From positions 1,922,001 through 1,986,000 of the forward strand of contig NZ_KI912270.1 of NCBI RefSeq assembly GCF_000243415.2: a stretch of 64,000 bases of DNA, written 5' to 3'. Of the stretch, positions 18,800 to 30,848 are shown in pieces. Each line of letters starts with the position of its first letter. Positions within the stretch are counted from its first letter, which is position 1. Made by a program: the position numbers and the translations under genes. The notes below the pieces were generated by a model that saw nothing but the letters and a program-made list of their open reading frames with translations, did no database searches and was not told the DNA's origin. The DNA is from Mycolicibacterium tusciae JS617 (lineage in GTDB: Bacteria > Actinomycetota > Actinomycetes > Mycobacteriales > Mycobacteriaceae).

Positions 18800-19756
18800 T
18801 CAGAACGACTGCCAGCCCGCTTCTCCGTGCCACGGCTTCCCGTCCACCAAGACTCTCGCCGGACCATCAAGCACGCGTCCGATCACCCGCCAGCCGGCCG
18901 GCGGCGGCCCCGGGAATGTCGCGACCAGCGCATGATCCTCGCCTCCCCCGAGAATCCAGTCTCTCGGATCGACCGCCAAGGCGGCGCCAGCCGAGGCGAG
19001 GGGATCGCGGTCTGCGCCCAGCGAATCCGACGACAAATTGATGCCGACACCGGACGCGCGAGCGATATGCCCGAGGTCGGCCACCAGGCCATCGGAGACA
19101 TCCGTCATCGACGTCGCACCCGCGTCCGCGGCGACGCGGCCCTGACCATACGGCGGCTCTGGCACCAGGTGCCGACGGCGCAGCGCTATGAAATCTTCAA
19201 TGTCGTTGAGCACCAATGCATATCCGGCGGCCGACCAGCCGAGCGCCCCGACGACGGCAACGGTGTCACCGGCACGGGCTCCACCAAGACGAACGGCCTC
19301 GCGGCCGCCGAGATCGCCCAGCGCGGTCACCGAGATCACCCATTGCGGCGCCGTCACCAGATCCCCACCCACGATGCCGGCGCCGAGTAGTCGGGCCTCG
19401 TGCCACATGCCGTCGGCCAACTCGACCGCTTGCGCGGACGGCGTGTCACCAGGCGCTCCGAATGCGACGACGAACGCGGTCGTCGTCGCACCCATCGCCT
19501 CGATGTCCGCGGCGTTCTGTGCGATCGCTTTGCGGCCGACATCGTGTGGTGTGGACCAGTCCAGCCGGAAGTGCCGCCCCTCGACGAGCATGTCCGTCGA
19601 CACCACCGTGGCGCCGTCGCGGGCCAACACGACCGCGGCGTCGTCACCGGGCCCAAGTGCCACCGCATCCGGCTGATCGCGCCCCGCGACAAGCCGATCG
19701 ATCACGGCGAACTCGCCCACCCCGGCAAGTGTCTCAGGGGGCTCATCGCTCGCCAT
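18800..19756 (-). CDS. thiL: thiamine-monophosphate kinase
   Basis: The 318-residue enzyme phosphorylates thiamine monophosphate to thiamine pyrophosphate. Family motifs are LGPGDDAAVV near the N-terminus, VSTDMLVEGRHFRLDW, MGATTTAFVVAFGAP, and the C-terminal DVSDGLVADLGHIA and ILGGGEDHALVATFP. It is upstream of ung on the same strand and divergent from the small AsnC-type gene. Confidence 0.96.
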   Translation of the reverse strand: MASDEPPETLAGVGEFAVIDRLVAGRDQPDAVALGPGDDAAVVLARDGATVVSTDMLVEGRHFRLDWSTPHDVGRKAIAQNAADIEAMGATTTAFVVAFGAPGDTPSAQAVELADGMWHEARLLGAGIVGGDLVTAPQWVISVTALGDLGGREAVRLGGARAGDTVAVVGALGWSAAGYALVLNDIEDFIALRRRHLVPEPPYGQGRVAADAGATSMTDVSDGLVADLGHIARASGVGINLSSDSLGADRDPLASAGAALAVDPRDWILGGGEDHALVATFPGPPPAGWRVIGRVLDGPARVLVDGKPWHGEAGWQSF

Positions 19757-19830
19757 GTCGCCTCCCCTGAGCTGCGGTACGTTTGGTCCCTGCGGCGTGG
19801 AGTCTATGCAGCCAGAGGGAGGGCAGCCGG

Positions 19831-20073
19831 GTGGTCGAGGCTTTCATGCTGGTCCAGACCGAGGTGGGCCGCGCCGAAGTCATCGCCAAACAGCTCGCGG
19901 GGCTACCCGGAGTGCTGTCCGCCGAGTACGTCACCGGTCCATATGACGTAGTGGCGCGAATCGGGGCGGCCAGCGTCGACGAACTGCAGGCGGGCGTGGT
20001 TCCCAGCGTCCAGCAGGTCGCCGGCGTCACCCGCACACTGACCTGCCCGATCGCTGACGAAATACGCCCTTAG
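19831..20073 (+). CDS. stand-alone Lrp/AsnC C-terminal (RAM) domain protein
   Basis: The 80-residue protein consists only of the ligand-binding/oligomerisation domain of Lrp/AsnC regulators (FMLVQTEVGRAEVIAKQL, GVLSAEYVTGPYDVVARI); there is no DNA-binding domain. Such single-domain proteins may bind amino acids or modulate full-length Lrp proteins. I chose the GTG at 19831 because GAGGGAGGG precedes it and VVEAFMLV is the usual N-terminus. It is followed after 10 nt by the DUF3515 gene. Confidence 0.88.
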   Translation: MVEAFMLVQTEVGRAEVIAKQLAGLPGVLSAEYVTGPYDVVARIGAASVDELQAGVVPSVQQVAGVTRTLTCPIADEIRP

Positions 20074-20083
20074 AGTTTGGACG

Positions 20084-20668
20084 GTGGACACCGAAACCCG
20101 CGACGGCCCGCCCAGGGCGCTGATGATCGCGGCGGTCGTGGTGGCCGTCGCCGCCGTCGTCTCGGTCCTGGTCGTCGCGGCACTGCGACAGACCCCCGCC
20201 ACGGACAGGCCCGTCGCGATCGTCTCAGTGCCTGCGCCGCAGGCCGACAGCGCCGACTGCGCGACATTGGTCGACGCGCTGCCCGAACAGCTCGGCGACC
20301 TCCAACGCGCTCCCGCGGCCGACCCCGCGCCGCCGGCGGTCGCGGCGTGGCGCACCACCGAGGACGGCGAGCCGGTGATCCTGCGGTGCGGCCTGGACCG
20401 TCCCGCGGAGTTCGTTCTCGGCAGCCCGCTTCAAGTGGTCGACGCGGTGTCGTGGTTTCGGGTGGGCGAAGCAGGGGCGGGCGAAACAGGGGCGGGCGAA
20501 GATTCAGGCGCCGACCAAGGACGCAGTACCTGGTTCGCCGTGGATCGCCCGGTATATGTCGCCTTGACGCTGCCTGCGGGCGCCGGCCCGACACCGATCC
20601 AGGAGATCTCGCGGCTGATCGCGAAGACCTTGCCCGCCAAGGCGGTTGACCCCGCGCCGGTGGGTTAG
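20084..20668 (+). CDS. DUF3515 family exported membrane-anchored protein
   Basis: The 194-residue protein has one N-terminal hydrophobic segment (about residues 12-34) that anchors it to the membrane or acts as a signal. The rest is a DUF3515-type domain with two cysteines (ADCATLV and LRCGLDRP) that probably pair. It has no assigned function. A short in-frame tandem duplication (GEAGAG/GETGAG/GED, around residues 128-140) adds a linker. The GTG start is 10 nt after the AsnC-type gene. The stop overlaps the stop of the convergent ddlA gene. Confidence 0.85.
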   Translation: MDTETRDGPPRALMIAAVVVAVAAVVSVLVVAALRQTPATDRPVAIVSVPAPQADSADCATLVDALPEQLGDLQRAPAADPAPPAVAAWRTTEDGEPVILRCGLDRPAEFVLGSPLQVVDAVSWFRVGEAGAGETGAGEDSGADQGRSTWFAVDRPVYVALTLPAGAGPTPIQEISRLIAKTLPAKAVDPAPVG

Positions 20669-21792
20669 CGCAGACCCGTACCGCGCTTTTGTGCCGTGTC
20701 GACCATGGTGGCCAACAGCGTTGGATAGTCGATACCGCTGGCCGCCCACATCATCGGAAACATCGAGATGGTGGTGAACCCCGGCATCGTGTTGATCTCG
20801 TTGATGACCGGGCCGTCCTCGGTCAGGAAGAAGTCGACGCGAGCCAGACCCTGGCAGTCGATGGCTCCAAATGCCCGAATCGCTAACTGTCGCACTTCAT
20901 CTGCGACGCTGTCGTCAATCTTGGCGGGCACATCGAGCTCCGCGGCATCCTCGAGATATTTCGTCGCAAAATCGTAGAACGAATCCTCGCGACCGCGGAC
21001 ACCCGCGACACGGATCTCTCCGACAGTGCTCGCTTCGATCCGGCCGTCAGGGAATTCCAGTACCCCGCATTCCAATTCACGTCCGACGACCGCCGCTTCG
21101 ACGATCACCTTGGGATCGTGGCGGCGGGCCAGCTCAATCGCCGCGGGCAGCTGATCCCACGCCGCCACGCGGCTGACCCCGATCGACGATCCCCCACGTG
21201 CGGGCTTGACGAACACCGGCAGTCCGAGTCGTTCGCGATCTTTTTGGTTCACCGTCTCCTGCCGCGGTCTCAGCACGACCTGATCGCCGATCGGCAGCCC
21301 CTCGGCCGCCAACAGCTTCTTGGTGAATTCCTTGTCCATGCCCGACGCGCTGGCGAGCACCCCCGCACCGACGTAGGGAACACCGGCCAGCTCGAGCAGC
21401 CCTTGGATCGTGCCGTCCTCGCCGTACGGTCCGTGCAGCACCGGGAACACCACGTCGACCGCCCCCAGCACCTCTGGAGCGCCGCGGCCGAGCGAAAGCA
21501 ATTCACCGCTTCGACCTGGATCGGCGGCGAGGGCCAGCTCCTTACCCGATGCGCCGGTGACCTGCGGTAACCGTCCTTCGGAGATGGCTAGGGCATCGGG
21601 CCGCGCGTCGGTGAGCATCCATGCCCCCTCGGGGGTGATGCCGACAGCGACCACCTCGAAGCGCTCCGGATCGAGATTGCGCAGGATGCTGCCTGCGGAG
21701 ACGCAAGAAATTGCGTGCTCAGAGCTGCGCCCTCCGTAGACGACGGCGACGCGTACGCGTGCAGTCGTGTCGGGTTCGTTGCGGGCGGTCAC
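20665..21792 (-). CDS. ddlA: D-alanine--D-alanine ligase
   Basis: The 375-residue ATP-grasp ligase makes D-Ala-D-Ala for peptidoglycan and is the target of D-cycloserine. Readable motifs are [13 protein letters not shown] (first D-Ala site), the phosphate-binding loop [14 protein letters not shown], and the Mg-binding segment [12 protein letters not shown]. It lies 61 nt downstream of the PLP-enzyme gene on the same strand. Its last codons overlap the convergent DUF3515 gene by 3-4 bp. Confidence 0.97.
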   Translation of the reverse strand: MTARNEPDTTARVRVAVVYGGRSSEHAISCVSAGSILRNLDPERFEVVAVGITPEGAWMLTDARPDALAISEGRLPQVTGASGKELALAADPGRSGELLSLGRGAPEVLGAVDVVFPVLHGPYGEDGTIQGLLELAGVPYVGAGVLASASGMDKEFTKKLLAAEGLPIGDQVVLRPRQETVNQKDRERLGLPVFVKPARGGSSIGVSRVAAWDQLPAAIELARRHDPKVIVEAAVVGRELECGVLEFPDGRIEASTVGEIRVAGVRGREDSFYDFATKYLEDAAELDVPAKIDDSVADEVRQLAIRAFGAIDCQGLARVDFFLTEDGPVINEINTMPGFTTISMFPMMWAASGIDYPTLLATMVDTAQKRGTGLR

Positions 21793-21853
21793 AACCTAGA
21801 GACGCTACCGTCAAGCCTTCCTGCGGGCCGCTTCAATATGCTGACCTGCAGTT

Positions 21854-22957
21854 TCACTGCAATGCCTGTTCGAAATCGCTGATCAGGTCATCGGTGTCCT
21901 CGATGCCGAGCGCGATGCGGGCGAAGCCGTCGCTGACCGGATCGCCCCAGCGGATCCGGCGATCCACCGAGGTGTGGATGCCCCCGAAGCTCGTCGATGC
22001 GACCAGTAGCGCGCTGCGATCCACCAGCGCGTGCACGGCGGCGGCGTCGTTCAGTTCGATCGCGACCAGCCCCCCGAACCGCTTCATCTGCAGCGTCGCG
22101 ATCTGATGCGAGGGATCGTCGGGCAGGCCCGGATACCGGACCGAGCGCACCGCCGGATGGGCCCGCAGCATCACCGCGAGCGCTTGGGCGTTCTGACACT
22201 GCCGGTCGAAGCGCAGGCCCGCACTGCCGAGGCTTCGCAGCACCAGCCACGCCTCGAAAGGCCCGAGGATGGCGCCCGCGAGCTTGCGTTCGGTTTCCAC
22301 CGCGGCCATCAGTTCGGGATGGCTGCCCGCGACGTATCCCGCGATCAGATCGCTGTGTCCCGACAGCGCTTTGGTCGCGCTGGCGACAACAAGGTCGGCA
22401 CCCAAGGACAGCGGTTGTTGGCCAAAGGGCGTCGCAGTGGTGTTGTCGACGACGAGCGTCGAACCCCTACGTCGGCAGTCCATCGCCAACCGGTGCAGGT
22501 CGACGACATCCAGACCGGGATTGGCCGGTGTCTCTGCGAGCACCACGTCGGCATCCGAGGCCGCGGCACACATCGCGGAGCTCGCCGCCTCCACGACCGT
22601 GACCCCAAGTGGTGCAAGGTATTCCTTGGCGTAGCGGCGAACCTGGTTGTAGCCGTCGGCAGGCACAACAAGTTTGCAGCCCGGTTTCGCGAGCACTCGC
22701 AGCACCGACGTGATAGCGGCCATCCCGGAACCAAACACCGATGCCGCCGCGGCTCCCTCGAGTTCGGCGAGGGCGGACTCCAGTTGCCGCCAGGTCGGAT
22801 TCGAGTAACGCCCGTACTTATCGAGTGGCTCTGCCTCGTCGGGTGACAGATGAAATGTCGATGCGAGCACGGGAGGCGACACCACCGGACTGCCCGGAAC
22901 CGGTTCCGAACCAACTGCTTTGACGCTGCGAGTGGAGTCGCCGTAAAGGCCGTCCAT
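21854..22957 (-). CDS. Cys/Met metabolism PLP-dependent enzyme (cystathionine gamma-lyase/synthase type)
   Basis: The 367-residue fold-type I PLP enzyme belongs to the Cys/Met metabolism family. The PLP lysine lies in VVASATKALSGHSDLIAGYV, and PLP-phosphate contacts are expected in SVFGSGMAAI. VVDNTTATPFGQQPLSLGADL is the usual Asp segment. The N-terminus has YSNPTWRQLESALAELEG. Sequence does not tell lyase from synthase; mycobacterial relatives are annotated as cystathionine gamma-lyase. I chose the ATG at 22955-22957 (DGLYGDSTRSV), 4 nt after the gpsA stop. gpsA, this gene and ddlA look like one operon. Confidence 0.85.
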   Translation of the reverse strand: MDGLYGDSTRSVKAVGSEPVPGSPVVSPPVLASTFHLSPDEAEPLDKYGRYSNPTWRQLESALAELEGAAAASVFGSGMAAITSVLRVLAKPGCKLVVPADGYNQVRRYAKEYLAPLGVTVVEAASSAMCAAASDADVVLAETPANPGLDVVDLHRLAMDCRRRGSTLVVDNTTATPFGQQPLSLGADLVVASATKALSGHSDLIAGYVAGSHPELMAAVETERKLAGAILGPFEAWLVLRSLGSAGLRFDRQCQNAQALAVMLRAHPAVRSVRYPGLPDDPSHQIATLQMKRFGGLVAIELNDAAAVHALVDRSALLVASTSFGGIHTSVDRRIRWGDPVSDGFARIALGIEDTDDLISDFEQALQ

Positions 22958-22961
22958 CGTC

Positions 22962-24649
<1,688 letters not shown>

Positions 24650-24701
24650 CAGTTCGCCCATCGGTGGCAGCGCGGCTGCCCAATAGGGGATCATCTGTGG
24701 A

Positions 24702-26888
24702 ATGACGGAAGCCGATACCGAGACCCTCGCCACCGACTCTGCTTCGACGGCGTCCGCTCGGCCGGGGTCGCGGCACACCGGAGATTCAGCGCCCGAGGCC
24801 CCGCCTGCGGCGACGTCGCAAGCGGTCGACAATGCGCTGCCCGAGGACCGCTACGTCAACCGCGAGCTGAGCTGGCTCGACTTCAACGCGCGGGTACTCG
24901 CGCTTGCGGCCGACCCGTCGCTGCCGCTGCTGGAGCGCGCAAAGTTTCTTGCGATCTTCGCGTCGAACCTCGACGAGTTCTACATGGTCCGTGTCGCGGG
25001 ACTCAAGCGGCGCGACGAGATGGGATTGTCGGTGCGCTCCGCCGACGGTCTGTCACCGCGTGAACAATTGCGCCGGATCAACGAGCGCACTCAGCAGATC
25101 TCCAATCGGCATGCCCATGTATTCCTCGACGCGGTGCGCCCCGCGCTCGCCGACGAGGGCATCGTGATCGTGACGTGGGCCGAAGTCGACGAGCACGAGC
25201 GCGCACGGCTCTCGACGTACTTCCACGAGCAGGTGTTCCCGGTGCTGACACCGCTGGCGGTCGACCCGGCTCACCCCTTCCCCTTTGTCAGCGGGCTGAG
25301 CTTGAACCTCGCCGTCACGATCCTGAAGCCCGAGGATGGCGGGCAGCACTTCGCGCGAATCAAGGTGCCCGACAACGTCGACCGCTTCGTCGAGTTGGCG
25401 CGCCGCGAAGGCTCATCCGATGTGGTGCGGTTCCTCCCGGTGGAGGAACTGATCGCGGCGTTCCTGCCGGTGCTGTTTCCCGGTCTGGAGATCCTCGAGC
25501 ATCACGCGTTCCGCATCACCCGAAACGCCGACTTCGAGGTCGAAGAGGACCGTGACGAAGATCTGCTGCAGGCGTTGGAGCGGGAACTGGCGCGGCGGCG
25601 CTTCGGTTCCCCGGTTCGCCTCGAGGTGTCCGACGACATGACCGAGAGCATGCTCGAGTTGCTGTTGCGCGAACTCGACGTGGATACCGGCGATGTCATC
25701 GAGGTGCCTGGACTACTCGACCTGTCGTCGCTCTGGCAGATTTACGACCAGGACCGCCCCGCGCTGAAGGACCGTCCCTTCGTGCCGGCGACACCGCCTG
25801 CGTTCGGCGAGCGGGAGACCCCGAAGAGCATCTTCTCGACATTGCGCGACGGCGACGTCCTGGTGCACCACCCCTACGATTCGTTTTCCACCACCGTGCA
25901 ACGGTTCATCGAACAGGCGGCCGCGGATCCCAACGTGTTGGCCATCAAGCAGACGCTGTACCGGACGTCGGGCGATTCGCCGATCGTCACCTCGCTCATC
26001 GACGCCGCTGCGGCAGGCAAACAGGTTGTCGCGCTGGTGGAGATCAAGGCGCGCTTCGACGAGCAGGCCAACATCAAATGGGCCCGCGCGCTGGAACGTG
26101 CGGGCGTGCACGTGGTTTATGGACTCGTCGGGTTGAAGACCCACTGCAAGACCTGCCTCGTGGTGCGCCGCGAGGGATCCACGATTCGGCGCTATTGCCA
26201 TATCGGCACCGGCAACTACAACAGCAAGACCGCGCGCCTCTATGAGGATGTCGGCCTGCTGACGGCCGCGCCGGATATCGGCGCGGACCTCACTGACTTG
26301 TTCAACTCGCTCACCGGCTACTCGCGCAAGGAGTCGTACCGCAACTTGTTGGTCGCGCCCTACGGTGTCCGCAAGGGAATCATCGAGCGAATCGAACTGG
26401 AGATCGCCGCCAAGCAGTCCGGCGCCGATGCGGGCATTCGGCTGAAGGCCAACGCATTGGTCGACGAGCAAGTGATCGATTCGCTTTATCGAGCGTCGCA
26501 GGCGGGTGTCCGCGTCGAGGTCGTGGTTCGCGGTATCTGTGCGTTGCGTCCGGGCGTTGCCGGATACTCCGAAAACATCTCGGTGCGCTCGATTCTGGGC
26601 CGCTTCCTGGAGCACTCGCGCGTTATTCACTTCCGCGCCATTGACGAGTTCTGGATCGGAAGCGCCGACATGATGCATCGTAATCTCGATCGACGAGTCG
26701 AGGTGATGGCTCAGGTCAAGGATCCGAGGCTGGCTTCGCAACTGAACGACGTCTTCGATTCCGCCCTTGACCCGGCCACCCGGTGCTGGGAGTTGGACAT
26801 GGACGGTAAGTGGACAGCGTTGCCACGAGAGGGCGAAACGGTCCGCGACCACCAGGTGTCATTGATGGAACGCCACCGGCACCCTTGA
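24702..26888 (+). CDS. ppk1: polyphosphate kinase 1
   Basis: The 728-residue enzyme reversibly polymerises the ATP gamma-phosphate into polyphosphate. After a disordered Ala/Thr/Ser-rich N-terminus, the PPK N domain begins at [14 protein letters not shown]. The two PLD-like catalytic domains follow, with the autophosphorylated histidine His500 in [34 protein letters not shown] and [17 protein letters not shown] are typical. It follows fbiD by 52 nt and precedes mutT1 by 51 nt on the same strand. Confidence 0.97.
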   Translation: MTEADTETLATDSASTASARPGSRHTGDSAPEAPPAATSQAVDNALPEDRYVNRELSWLDFNARVLALAADPSLPLLERAKFLAIFASNLDEFYMVRVAGLKRRDEMGLSVRSADGLSPREQLRRINERTQQISNRHAHVFLDAVRPALADEGIVIVTWAEVDEHERARLSTYFHEQVFPVLTPLAVDPAHPFPFVSGLSLNLAVTILKPEDGGQHFARIKVPDNVDRFVELARREGSSDVVRFLPVEELIAAFLPVLFPGLEILEHHAFRITRNADFEVEEDRDEDLLQALERELARRRFGSPVRLEVSDDMTESMLELLLRELDVDTGDVIEVPGLLDLSSLWQIYDQDRPALKDRPFVPATPPAFGERETPKSIFSTLRDGDVLVHHPYDSFSTTVQRFIEQAAADPNVLAIKQTLYRTSGDSPIVTSLIDAAAAGKQVVALVEIKARFDEQANIKWARALERAGVHVVYGLVGLKTHCKTCLVVRREGSTIRRYCHIGTGNYNSKTARLYEDVGLLTAAPDIGADLTDLFNSLTGYSRKESYRNLLVAPYGVRKGIIERIELEIAAKQSGADAGIRLKANALVDEQVIDSLYRASQAGVRVEVVVRGICALRPGVAGYSENISVRSILGRFLEHSRVIHFRAIDEFWIGSADMMHRNLDRRVEVMAQVKDPRLASQLNDVFDSALDPATRCWELDMDGKWTALPREGETVRDHQVSLMERHRHP

Positions 26889-26939
26889 AACTCGTCGGCT
26901 GTGAGCTCTCCAGGACCCGAATGACCAGCAGGAGTTGAC

Positions 26940-27869
26940 GTGCCGAGGGACAACCCACCTCACATAGTTCCGGAGGGCAAGGCTGTTTTCGCCGCAGGTG
27001 CGGTGCTATGGCGGCCCGGTGATGGTGCCTCCGCACCAGAGGTCGCGGTCATCCACCGTCCCCGATACGACGACTGGTCGCTTCCCAAGGGCAAGGTCGA
27101 CCCCGGCGAAACCGAACCCGTGACCGCCGTGCGCGAGGTGGCCGAGGAGACCGGCTACGCGGCGCATCTCGGTCGACGGCTTGCCTCGGTGAGCTATCCC
27201 GTCGAGCAGAACATCAAGAAGGTGCGGTACTGGACGGCGCGCGCGATCGGCGGCGAGTTCAGCCCGAACGACGAAGTCGACGAACTCAAATGGCTTCCCG
27301 TGGCCGAAGCCGTCAAGGCGGTCGGCTACCCGCACGACCGAAAGGTGCTACGCCGCTTCAAGAAGCTGCCGGCCGACACGAAGACGGTGCTGATTGTTCG
27401 GCACGGCACCGCTGGCAGCAGGTCCCGATACAAGGGCGACGATCGGAAACGTCCGTTGGACAAGCATGGGCGCGCCCAGGCTGAGTCTCTCGTCGGACAG
27501 CTATTGTCTTTCGGTGCCGACGAGCTTTACGCCGCCGACCGAACGCGCTGTCGGCAGACGATCGAGCCGTTGGCCGAAGAACTCGGTGCCGTCATCCGTA
27601 GCGAACCGCTGCTGACCGAGGAAGCCTATGCAGACAACCGCAAGGCCGCCCGGAACCGTTTTCTCGAGATCGCCGCGGCCGGAGGCACGCCGGTGATCTG
27701 CACACAGGGCAAGGTGATTCCGGATCTGATCGGGTGGTGGTGTCAGCGCGACGGGGTACGGCCGGACAAGTCGCGCAATCGTAAGGGCAGTACCTGGGTG
27801 CTGTCGTTGTTCGACGGACATCTGGTCGCCGCCGATCACATCGGCAGTCCGCTCGCCGTCAAGAAATAG
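26940..27869 (+). CDS. mutT1: Nudix hydrolase-histidine phosphatase fusion MutT1
   Basis: The 309-residue fusion protein sanitises oxidised nucleotides such as 8-oxo-dGTP. The N-terminal Nudix domain (about 14-140) has the box [20 protein letters not shown]. The C-terminal histidine-phosphatase domain starts at [10 protein letters not shown] (catalytic His155). This two-domain layout is typical of mycobacterial MutT1 (Rv2985). The GTG start has AGGAG about 6 nt upstream. A strong hairpin follows the gene. Confidence 0.94.
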   Translation: MPRDNPPHIVPEGKAVFAAGAVLWRPGDGASAPEVAVIHRPRYDDWSLPKGKVDPGETEPVTAVREVAEETGYAAHLGRRLASVSYPVEQNIKKVRYWTARAIGGEFSPNDEVDELKWLPVAEAVKAVGYPHDRKVLRRFKKLPADTKTVLIVRHGTAGSRSRYKGDDRKRPLDKHGRAQAESLVGQLLSFGADELYAADRTRCRQTIEPLAEELGAVIRSEPLLTEEAYADNRKAARNRFLEIAAAGGTPVICTQGKVIPDLIGWWCQRDGVRPDKSRNRKGSTWVLSLFDGHLVAADHIGSPLAVKK

Positions 27870-27919
27870 AAATCCGAAGGCGGTGGACCGCTCCGCTGCC
27901 GCTGGGCGTCGCGACACAC

Positions 27920-27955
27920 AAACACGCCGTGGGTCGCATGACCCACGGCGTGTTT
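27920..27955. terminator. bidirectional terminator between mutT1 and hupB
   Basis: A perfect 15-bp stem (AAACACGCCGTGGGT at 27920-27934 and its complement at 27941-27955) has a 6-nt loop. The A-rich and T-rich ends give a short U-run in both directions. It lies between two convergent genes, 11 nt beyond the hupB stop. Confidence 0.9.
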
Positions 27956-27965
27956 GATGCTGAAC

Positions 27966-28577
27966 TTACCTGCGGCCCTTCTTGGCCGGTGCGCGCTTCA
28001 CGGCCTTCTTGGCCGGGGAACGCTTCACCGCCTTCTTGGCTGCAGTGCGCTTCACTGCCTTTTTGGCCGGGGCCTTCTTGGCTGTCTTCTTGGCTGCTGC
28101 CTTCTTCACCGTCTTCTTGGCTGCGGTGCGCTTCACTGCCTTCTTGGCCGGGGCCTTCTTGGCTGCGGTCTTCTTGGCTGCTGCCTTCTTGGCAGGAGCC
28201 TTCTTAGCCGCTTTCTTGGCCGCGGTCTTCTTCACGGCCTTGCGGGCACCGCCCGCCGTCACGCCACGTTTCACTGCTGGTCCTTCCGACGGGAGGCGCT
28301 GTGCCCCAGAAACAACCGCTTTGAATTGTGCGCCGGGACGGAATGCCGGCACTGATGTTGGCTTAACTTTCACGGTCTCGCCGGTGCGCGGGTTACGCGC
28401 AACACGAGCAGCACGACGGCGCTGTTCGAAAACGCCGAAGCCGGTAATGGTGACACTGTCACCCTTGTGAACCGCACGCACGATGGTGTCAACGACATTC
28501 TCGACCGCGGCGGTTGCTGACCGACGATCCGAGCCCATTTTCTCCGTGAGTACGTCGATGAGCTCTGCTTTGTTCAT
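27966..28577 (-). CDS. hupB: histone-like DNA-binding protein HupB (HU with lysine-rich tail)
   Basis: The 203-residue nucleoid protein has an N-terminal HU fold (residues 1-90: [19 protein letters not shown], then [19 protein letters not shown] with the DNA-binding beta arms). A long basic C-terminal tail of [15 protein letters not shown] repeats resembles eukaryotic histone H1 and is the mark of mycobacterial HupB. The start at 28575-28577 follows a GGAGG sequence. An upstream extension of 32 codons is unlike HU. The tail repeats produce a mirror-image long frame on the plus strand that is not a gene. Confidence 0.96.
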   Translation of the reverse strand: MNKAELIDVLTEKMGSDRRSATAAVENVVDTIVRAVHKGDSVTITGFGVFEQRRRAARVARNPRTGETVKVKPTSVPAFRPGAQFKAVVSGAQRLPSEGPAVKRGVTAGGARKAVKKTAAKKAAKKAPAKKAAAKKTAAKKAPAKKAVKRTAAKKTVKKAAAKKTAKKAPAKKAVKRTAAKKAVKRSPAKKAVKRAPAKKGRR

Positions 28578-28594
28578 GCAAAACCTCCGGAAAC

Positions 28595-28654
28595 CAGTGG
28601 CCCACTTTGGGCCGACTAGTGGACACGGTAAACCCAATGGCCACTGATTTCCAA
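28595..28654 (-). promoter_or_regulatory. hupB promoter with inverted repeats
   Basis: On the minus strand a -35 TTGGAA (28649-28654) and a -10 TACCGT (28625-28630) are spaced 18 nt. The arm GGCCACTG at 28639-28646 falls inside the promoter spacer and is an inverted copy of CAGTGGCC at 28595-28602 in the 5' UTR. A second hairpin, GGCCC/GGGCC at 28599-28613, shares the downstream arm. This could be a regulator site or an alternative RNA fold. Confidence 0.45.
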
Positions 28655-28679
28655 GAGCCACGCGCAATTTCACGAGAAT

Positions 28680-28766
28680 CTAGCGAACTTTCTTGCCCCC
28701 CTTGGGCTCCTGCCGGGGGTCCGGATAACCGGATTCAGTGGTGATGATTTCGGCTCGCGGAGCCAT
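28680..28766 (-). CDS. possible 28-residue small ORF between leuD and hupB
   Basis: An ATG lies 4 nt after the leuD stop and opens a 28-codon frame ending in a basic tail (KGGKKVR). It begins MAPRAEIITTESGYPDP. It is hydrophilic, with no membrane segment. No Shine-Dalgarno is obvious; translation could be coupled to leuD. I do not recognise a family, and a frame this short can occur by chance. Conservation in other mycobacteria would decide. Confidence 0.25.
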   Translation of the reverse strand: MAPRAEIITTESGYPDPRQEPKGGKKVR

Positions 28767-28770
28767 TCCG

Positions 28771-29364
28771 TCACGCCTGTAAGGTGCGCGGTTTCCAGCT
28801 CGGCCGACGCGCTTCATACGAATCGATTTGATCGCATTTCCGCAGCGTAATGCCTATATCGTCGAGACCTTCGAGAAGCCGCCATGCGGTGTAATCGTCA
28901 ATGTTGAACGGCACCATGACCGTTCCCGCAACGACGTTCCGATCTTGAAGATTCACAGTGATTTCCATGCCTGGATGCTCCTCAATGAGCTTCCACAACA
29001 GTTCGACATCATCTTGTGCGACTTCGGCCGCCAAGAGGCCCGCCTTGCCCGCGTTGCCCCGAAAAATATCGGCGAAGCGAGACGAGATGACGACTTTGAA
29101 TCCGAAGTCCATGAGTGCCCAGACGGCATGCTCTCGCGACGAACCGGTGCCGAAATCGGGACCCGCCACCAACACAGAGCCTTTGTCGAACGGGGAAAGA
29201 TTCAGCACGAACGTGGGGTCGTTGCGCCATGCCGCGAACAAGCCATCCTCGAAACCTGTTCGGGTTACCCGCTTCAAATAGACCGCCGGGATGATTTGGT
29301 CGGTGTCGACATTGGACCGCCGAAGCGGAACACCGATGCCGGTGTGCGTGCGAACTGGTTCCAT
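28771..29364 (-). CDS. leuD: 3-isopropylmalate dehydratase small subunit
   Basis: The 197-residue swivelling-domain subunit pairs with LeuC to isomerise 2-isopropylmalate to 3-isopropylmalate in leucine synthesis. Motifs are [41 protein letters not shown] and [20 protein letters not shown]. It starts 12 nt after leuC and is in the same operon. Confidence 0.97.
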   Translation of the reverse strand: MEPVRTHTGIGVPLRRSNVDTDQIIPAVYLKRVTRTGFEDGLFAAWRNDPTFVLNLSPFDKGSVLVAGPDFGTGSSREHAVWALMDFGFKVVISSRFADIFRGNAGKAGLLAAEVAQDDVELLWKLIEEHPGMEITVNLQDRNVVAGTVMVPFNIDDYTAWRLLEGLDDIGITLRKCDQIDSYEARRPSWKPRTLQA

Positions 29365-29376
29365 GACTGGACTCCT

Positions 29377-30810
29377 CTACTGAGTCAGATCGGCGGGCGA
29401 GGACAACGTGCCGCGCACAGCGGTGGCCGCGGCGACGGCAGGCGACACCAAATGTGTGCGTCCACCCTTGCCCTGCCGCCCTTCGAAATTTCGGTTGGAT
29501 GTCGATGCGCAGCGCTGGCCCGGCTCCAGTTGATCTGGATTCATTCCAAGACACATCGAGCAGCCGGCCTGCCGCCACTCCGCGCCGGCGGCGGTGAAGA
29601 CCTCACCGAGACCCTCGGATTCGGCCTGCGCGCGCACTCGCATCGACCCGGGAACGACGAGCATCCGGACACCGTCTGCGACCTTGCGACCTTTCAACAC
29701 GTCGGCGACCACCCGCAGATCCTCGATGCGCCCGTTCGTGCACGAACCGACGAAGACGGTGTCGACCGTGATGTCTCGCATCGCCGTTCCAGCCCGAAGA
29801 TCCATGTACGCCAATGCCTTTTCGGCAGATTGACGCTCTCCGTCCTCGAAAATCAGCTCGGGATCCGGCACCGCCGCCGACAGTGGCACCCCCTGTCCGG
29901 GGTTGGTTCCCCACGTCACGAACGGGCTCAAGGTCGAGGCGTCGATGTAAACCTCGGTGTCGAACTCGGCGCCTTCGTCGGTCCGCAGTTCCCTCCAGGC
30001 CGCGACAGCGGCATCCCAGTCGGCGCCCTGCGGCGCGTGCGGACGACCGTGCAAGTACTCGAAGGTTGTCTCGTCGGGCGCGACCATGCCCGCGCGTGCG
30101 CCCGCCTCGATGCTCATGTTGCAGATCGTCATGCGACCTTCCATCGACAGCGATTCGATGGCGTTGCCCCGGTATTCGATGACGTAGCCCTGTCCACCGC
30201 CGGTACCGATCTTCGCGATCACCGCGAGGATGATGTCCTTCGCGCTCACACCGGCGGGCAGCTGCCCGTCGACGTTGACCGCCATCGTCTTGAACGGCCG
30301 CAGCGGCAACGTCTGCGTCGCGAGCACGTGCTCGACCTCCGATGTACCGATGCCCATCGCAAGTGCGCCGAACGCGCCGTGCGTCGAGGTATGGCTGTCC
30401 CCGCACACCACCGTCATGCCCGGCTGGGTCAGTCCTAACTGCGGACCGATGATGTGAACGATGCCCTGCTCGACGTCACCCATCGGGTGCAACCGGATGC
30501 CGAACTCTTCACAGTTGCGACGCAGCGTTTCGACCTGAATGCGTGACACCGGATCGGCGATCGGTTTGTCGATATCGACCGTCGGCACGTTGTGGTCCTC
30601 GGTGGCGATGGTCAGATCGGGCCTGCGGACCGGGCGGTTGTTGAGCCGAAGTCCGTCGAACGCCTGGGGGCTGGTCACTTCATGCACCAGGTGCAGGTCG
30701 ATGTAGATGAGGTCGGGTTCGCGCGCGTCGCCTTCCCCGGGACCTAGCGCGACGACGTGGTCGTCCCACACCTTTTCGGCGAGTGTGCGTGGCTTTTCTT
30801 GGGCTGCCAT
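29377..30810 (-). CDS. leuC: 3-isopropylmalate dehydratase large subunit
   Basis: The 477-residue aconitase-family subunit binds the 4Fe-4S cluster. Three cluster cysteines can be seen, one in FVGSCTNGR and two in [30 protein letters not shown] is the substrate region. The minus-strand leader contains GAGAAAG before the ATG. It is divergent from an IclR-type gene only 38 nt away, the probable regulator of leuCD. Confidence 0.97.
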   Translation of the reverse strand: MAAQEKPRTLAEKVWDDHVVALGPGEGDAREPDLIYIDLHLVHEVTSPQAFDGLRLNNRPVRRPDLTIATEDHNVPTVDIDKPIADPVSRIQVETLRRNCEEFGIRLHPMGDVEQGIVHIIGPQLGLTQPGMTVVCGDSHTSTHGAFGALAMGIGTSEVEHVLATQTLPLRPFKTMAVNVDGQLPAGVSAKDIILAVIAKIGTGGGQGYVIEYRGNAIESLSMEGRMTICNMSIEAGARAGMVAPDETTFEYLHGRPHAPQGADWDAAVAAWRELRTDEGAEFDTEVYIDASTLSPFVTWGTNPGQGVPLSAAVPDPELIFEDGERQSAEKALAYMDLRAGTAMRDITVDTVFVGSCTNGRIEDLRVVADVLKGRKVADGVRMLVVPGSMRVRAQAESEGLGEVFTAAGAEWRQAGCSMCLGMNPDQLEPGQRCASTSNRNFEGRQGKGGRTHLVSPAVAAATAVRGTLSSPADLTQ

Positions 30811-30811
30811 C

Positions 30812-30842
30812 TTGACTTTCTCACATTCTGGGAAGCTAGTAT
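30812..30842 (+). promoter_or_regulatory. leuC/IclR intergenic control region; likely leaderless promoter for the IclR gene
   Basis: Plus strand: -35 TTGACT (30812-30817) and -10 TAGTAT (30837-30842), spacer 19 nt. The GTG start lies 6 nt beyond the -10, so the IclR mRNA is probably leaderless. TCTCAC in the spacer and GTGAGA at the start codon form an inverted repeat across the region, a possible site for the IclR protein. Confidence 0.55.
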
Positions 30843-30848
30843 CTCCTT

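Noticed and set aside
20588..20640. DUF3515/ddlA overlap as a possible toxin-antitoxin or frameshift
   Set aside because: Both genes end in normal C-termini and simply share the TTAG at their convergent stops.
28007..28240. Short direct repeats that could suggest a repeat array or CRISPR
   Set aside because: They are codon-level repeats encoding KAVKR/AAKK tail units, with no spacers. No CRISPR array or cas gene was seen anywhere in the window.
27982..28470. Long plus-strand frame of repeated Phe/Leu/Ala codons opposite hupB
   Set aside because: It is the mirror image of the lysine-rich HupB tail. The repeats make both strands open; the minus-strand protein is the known one.
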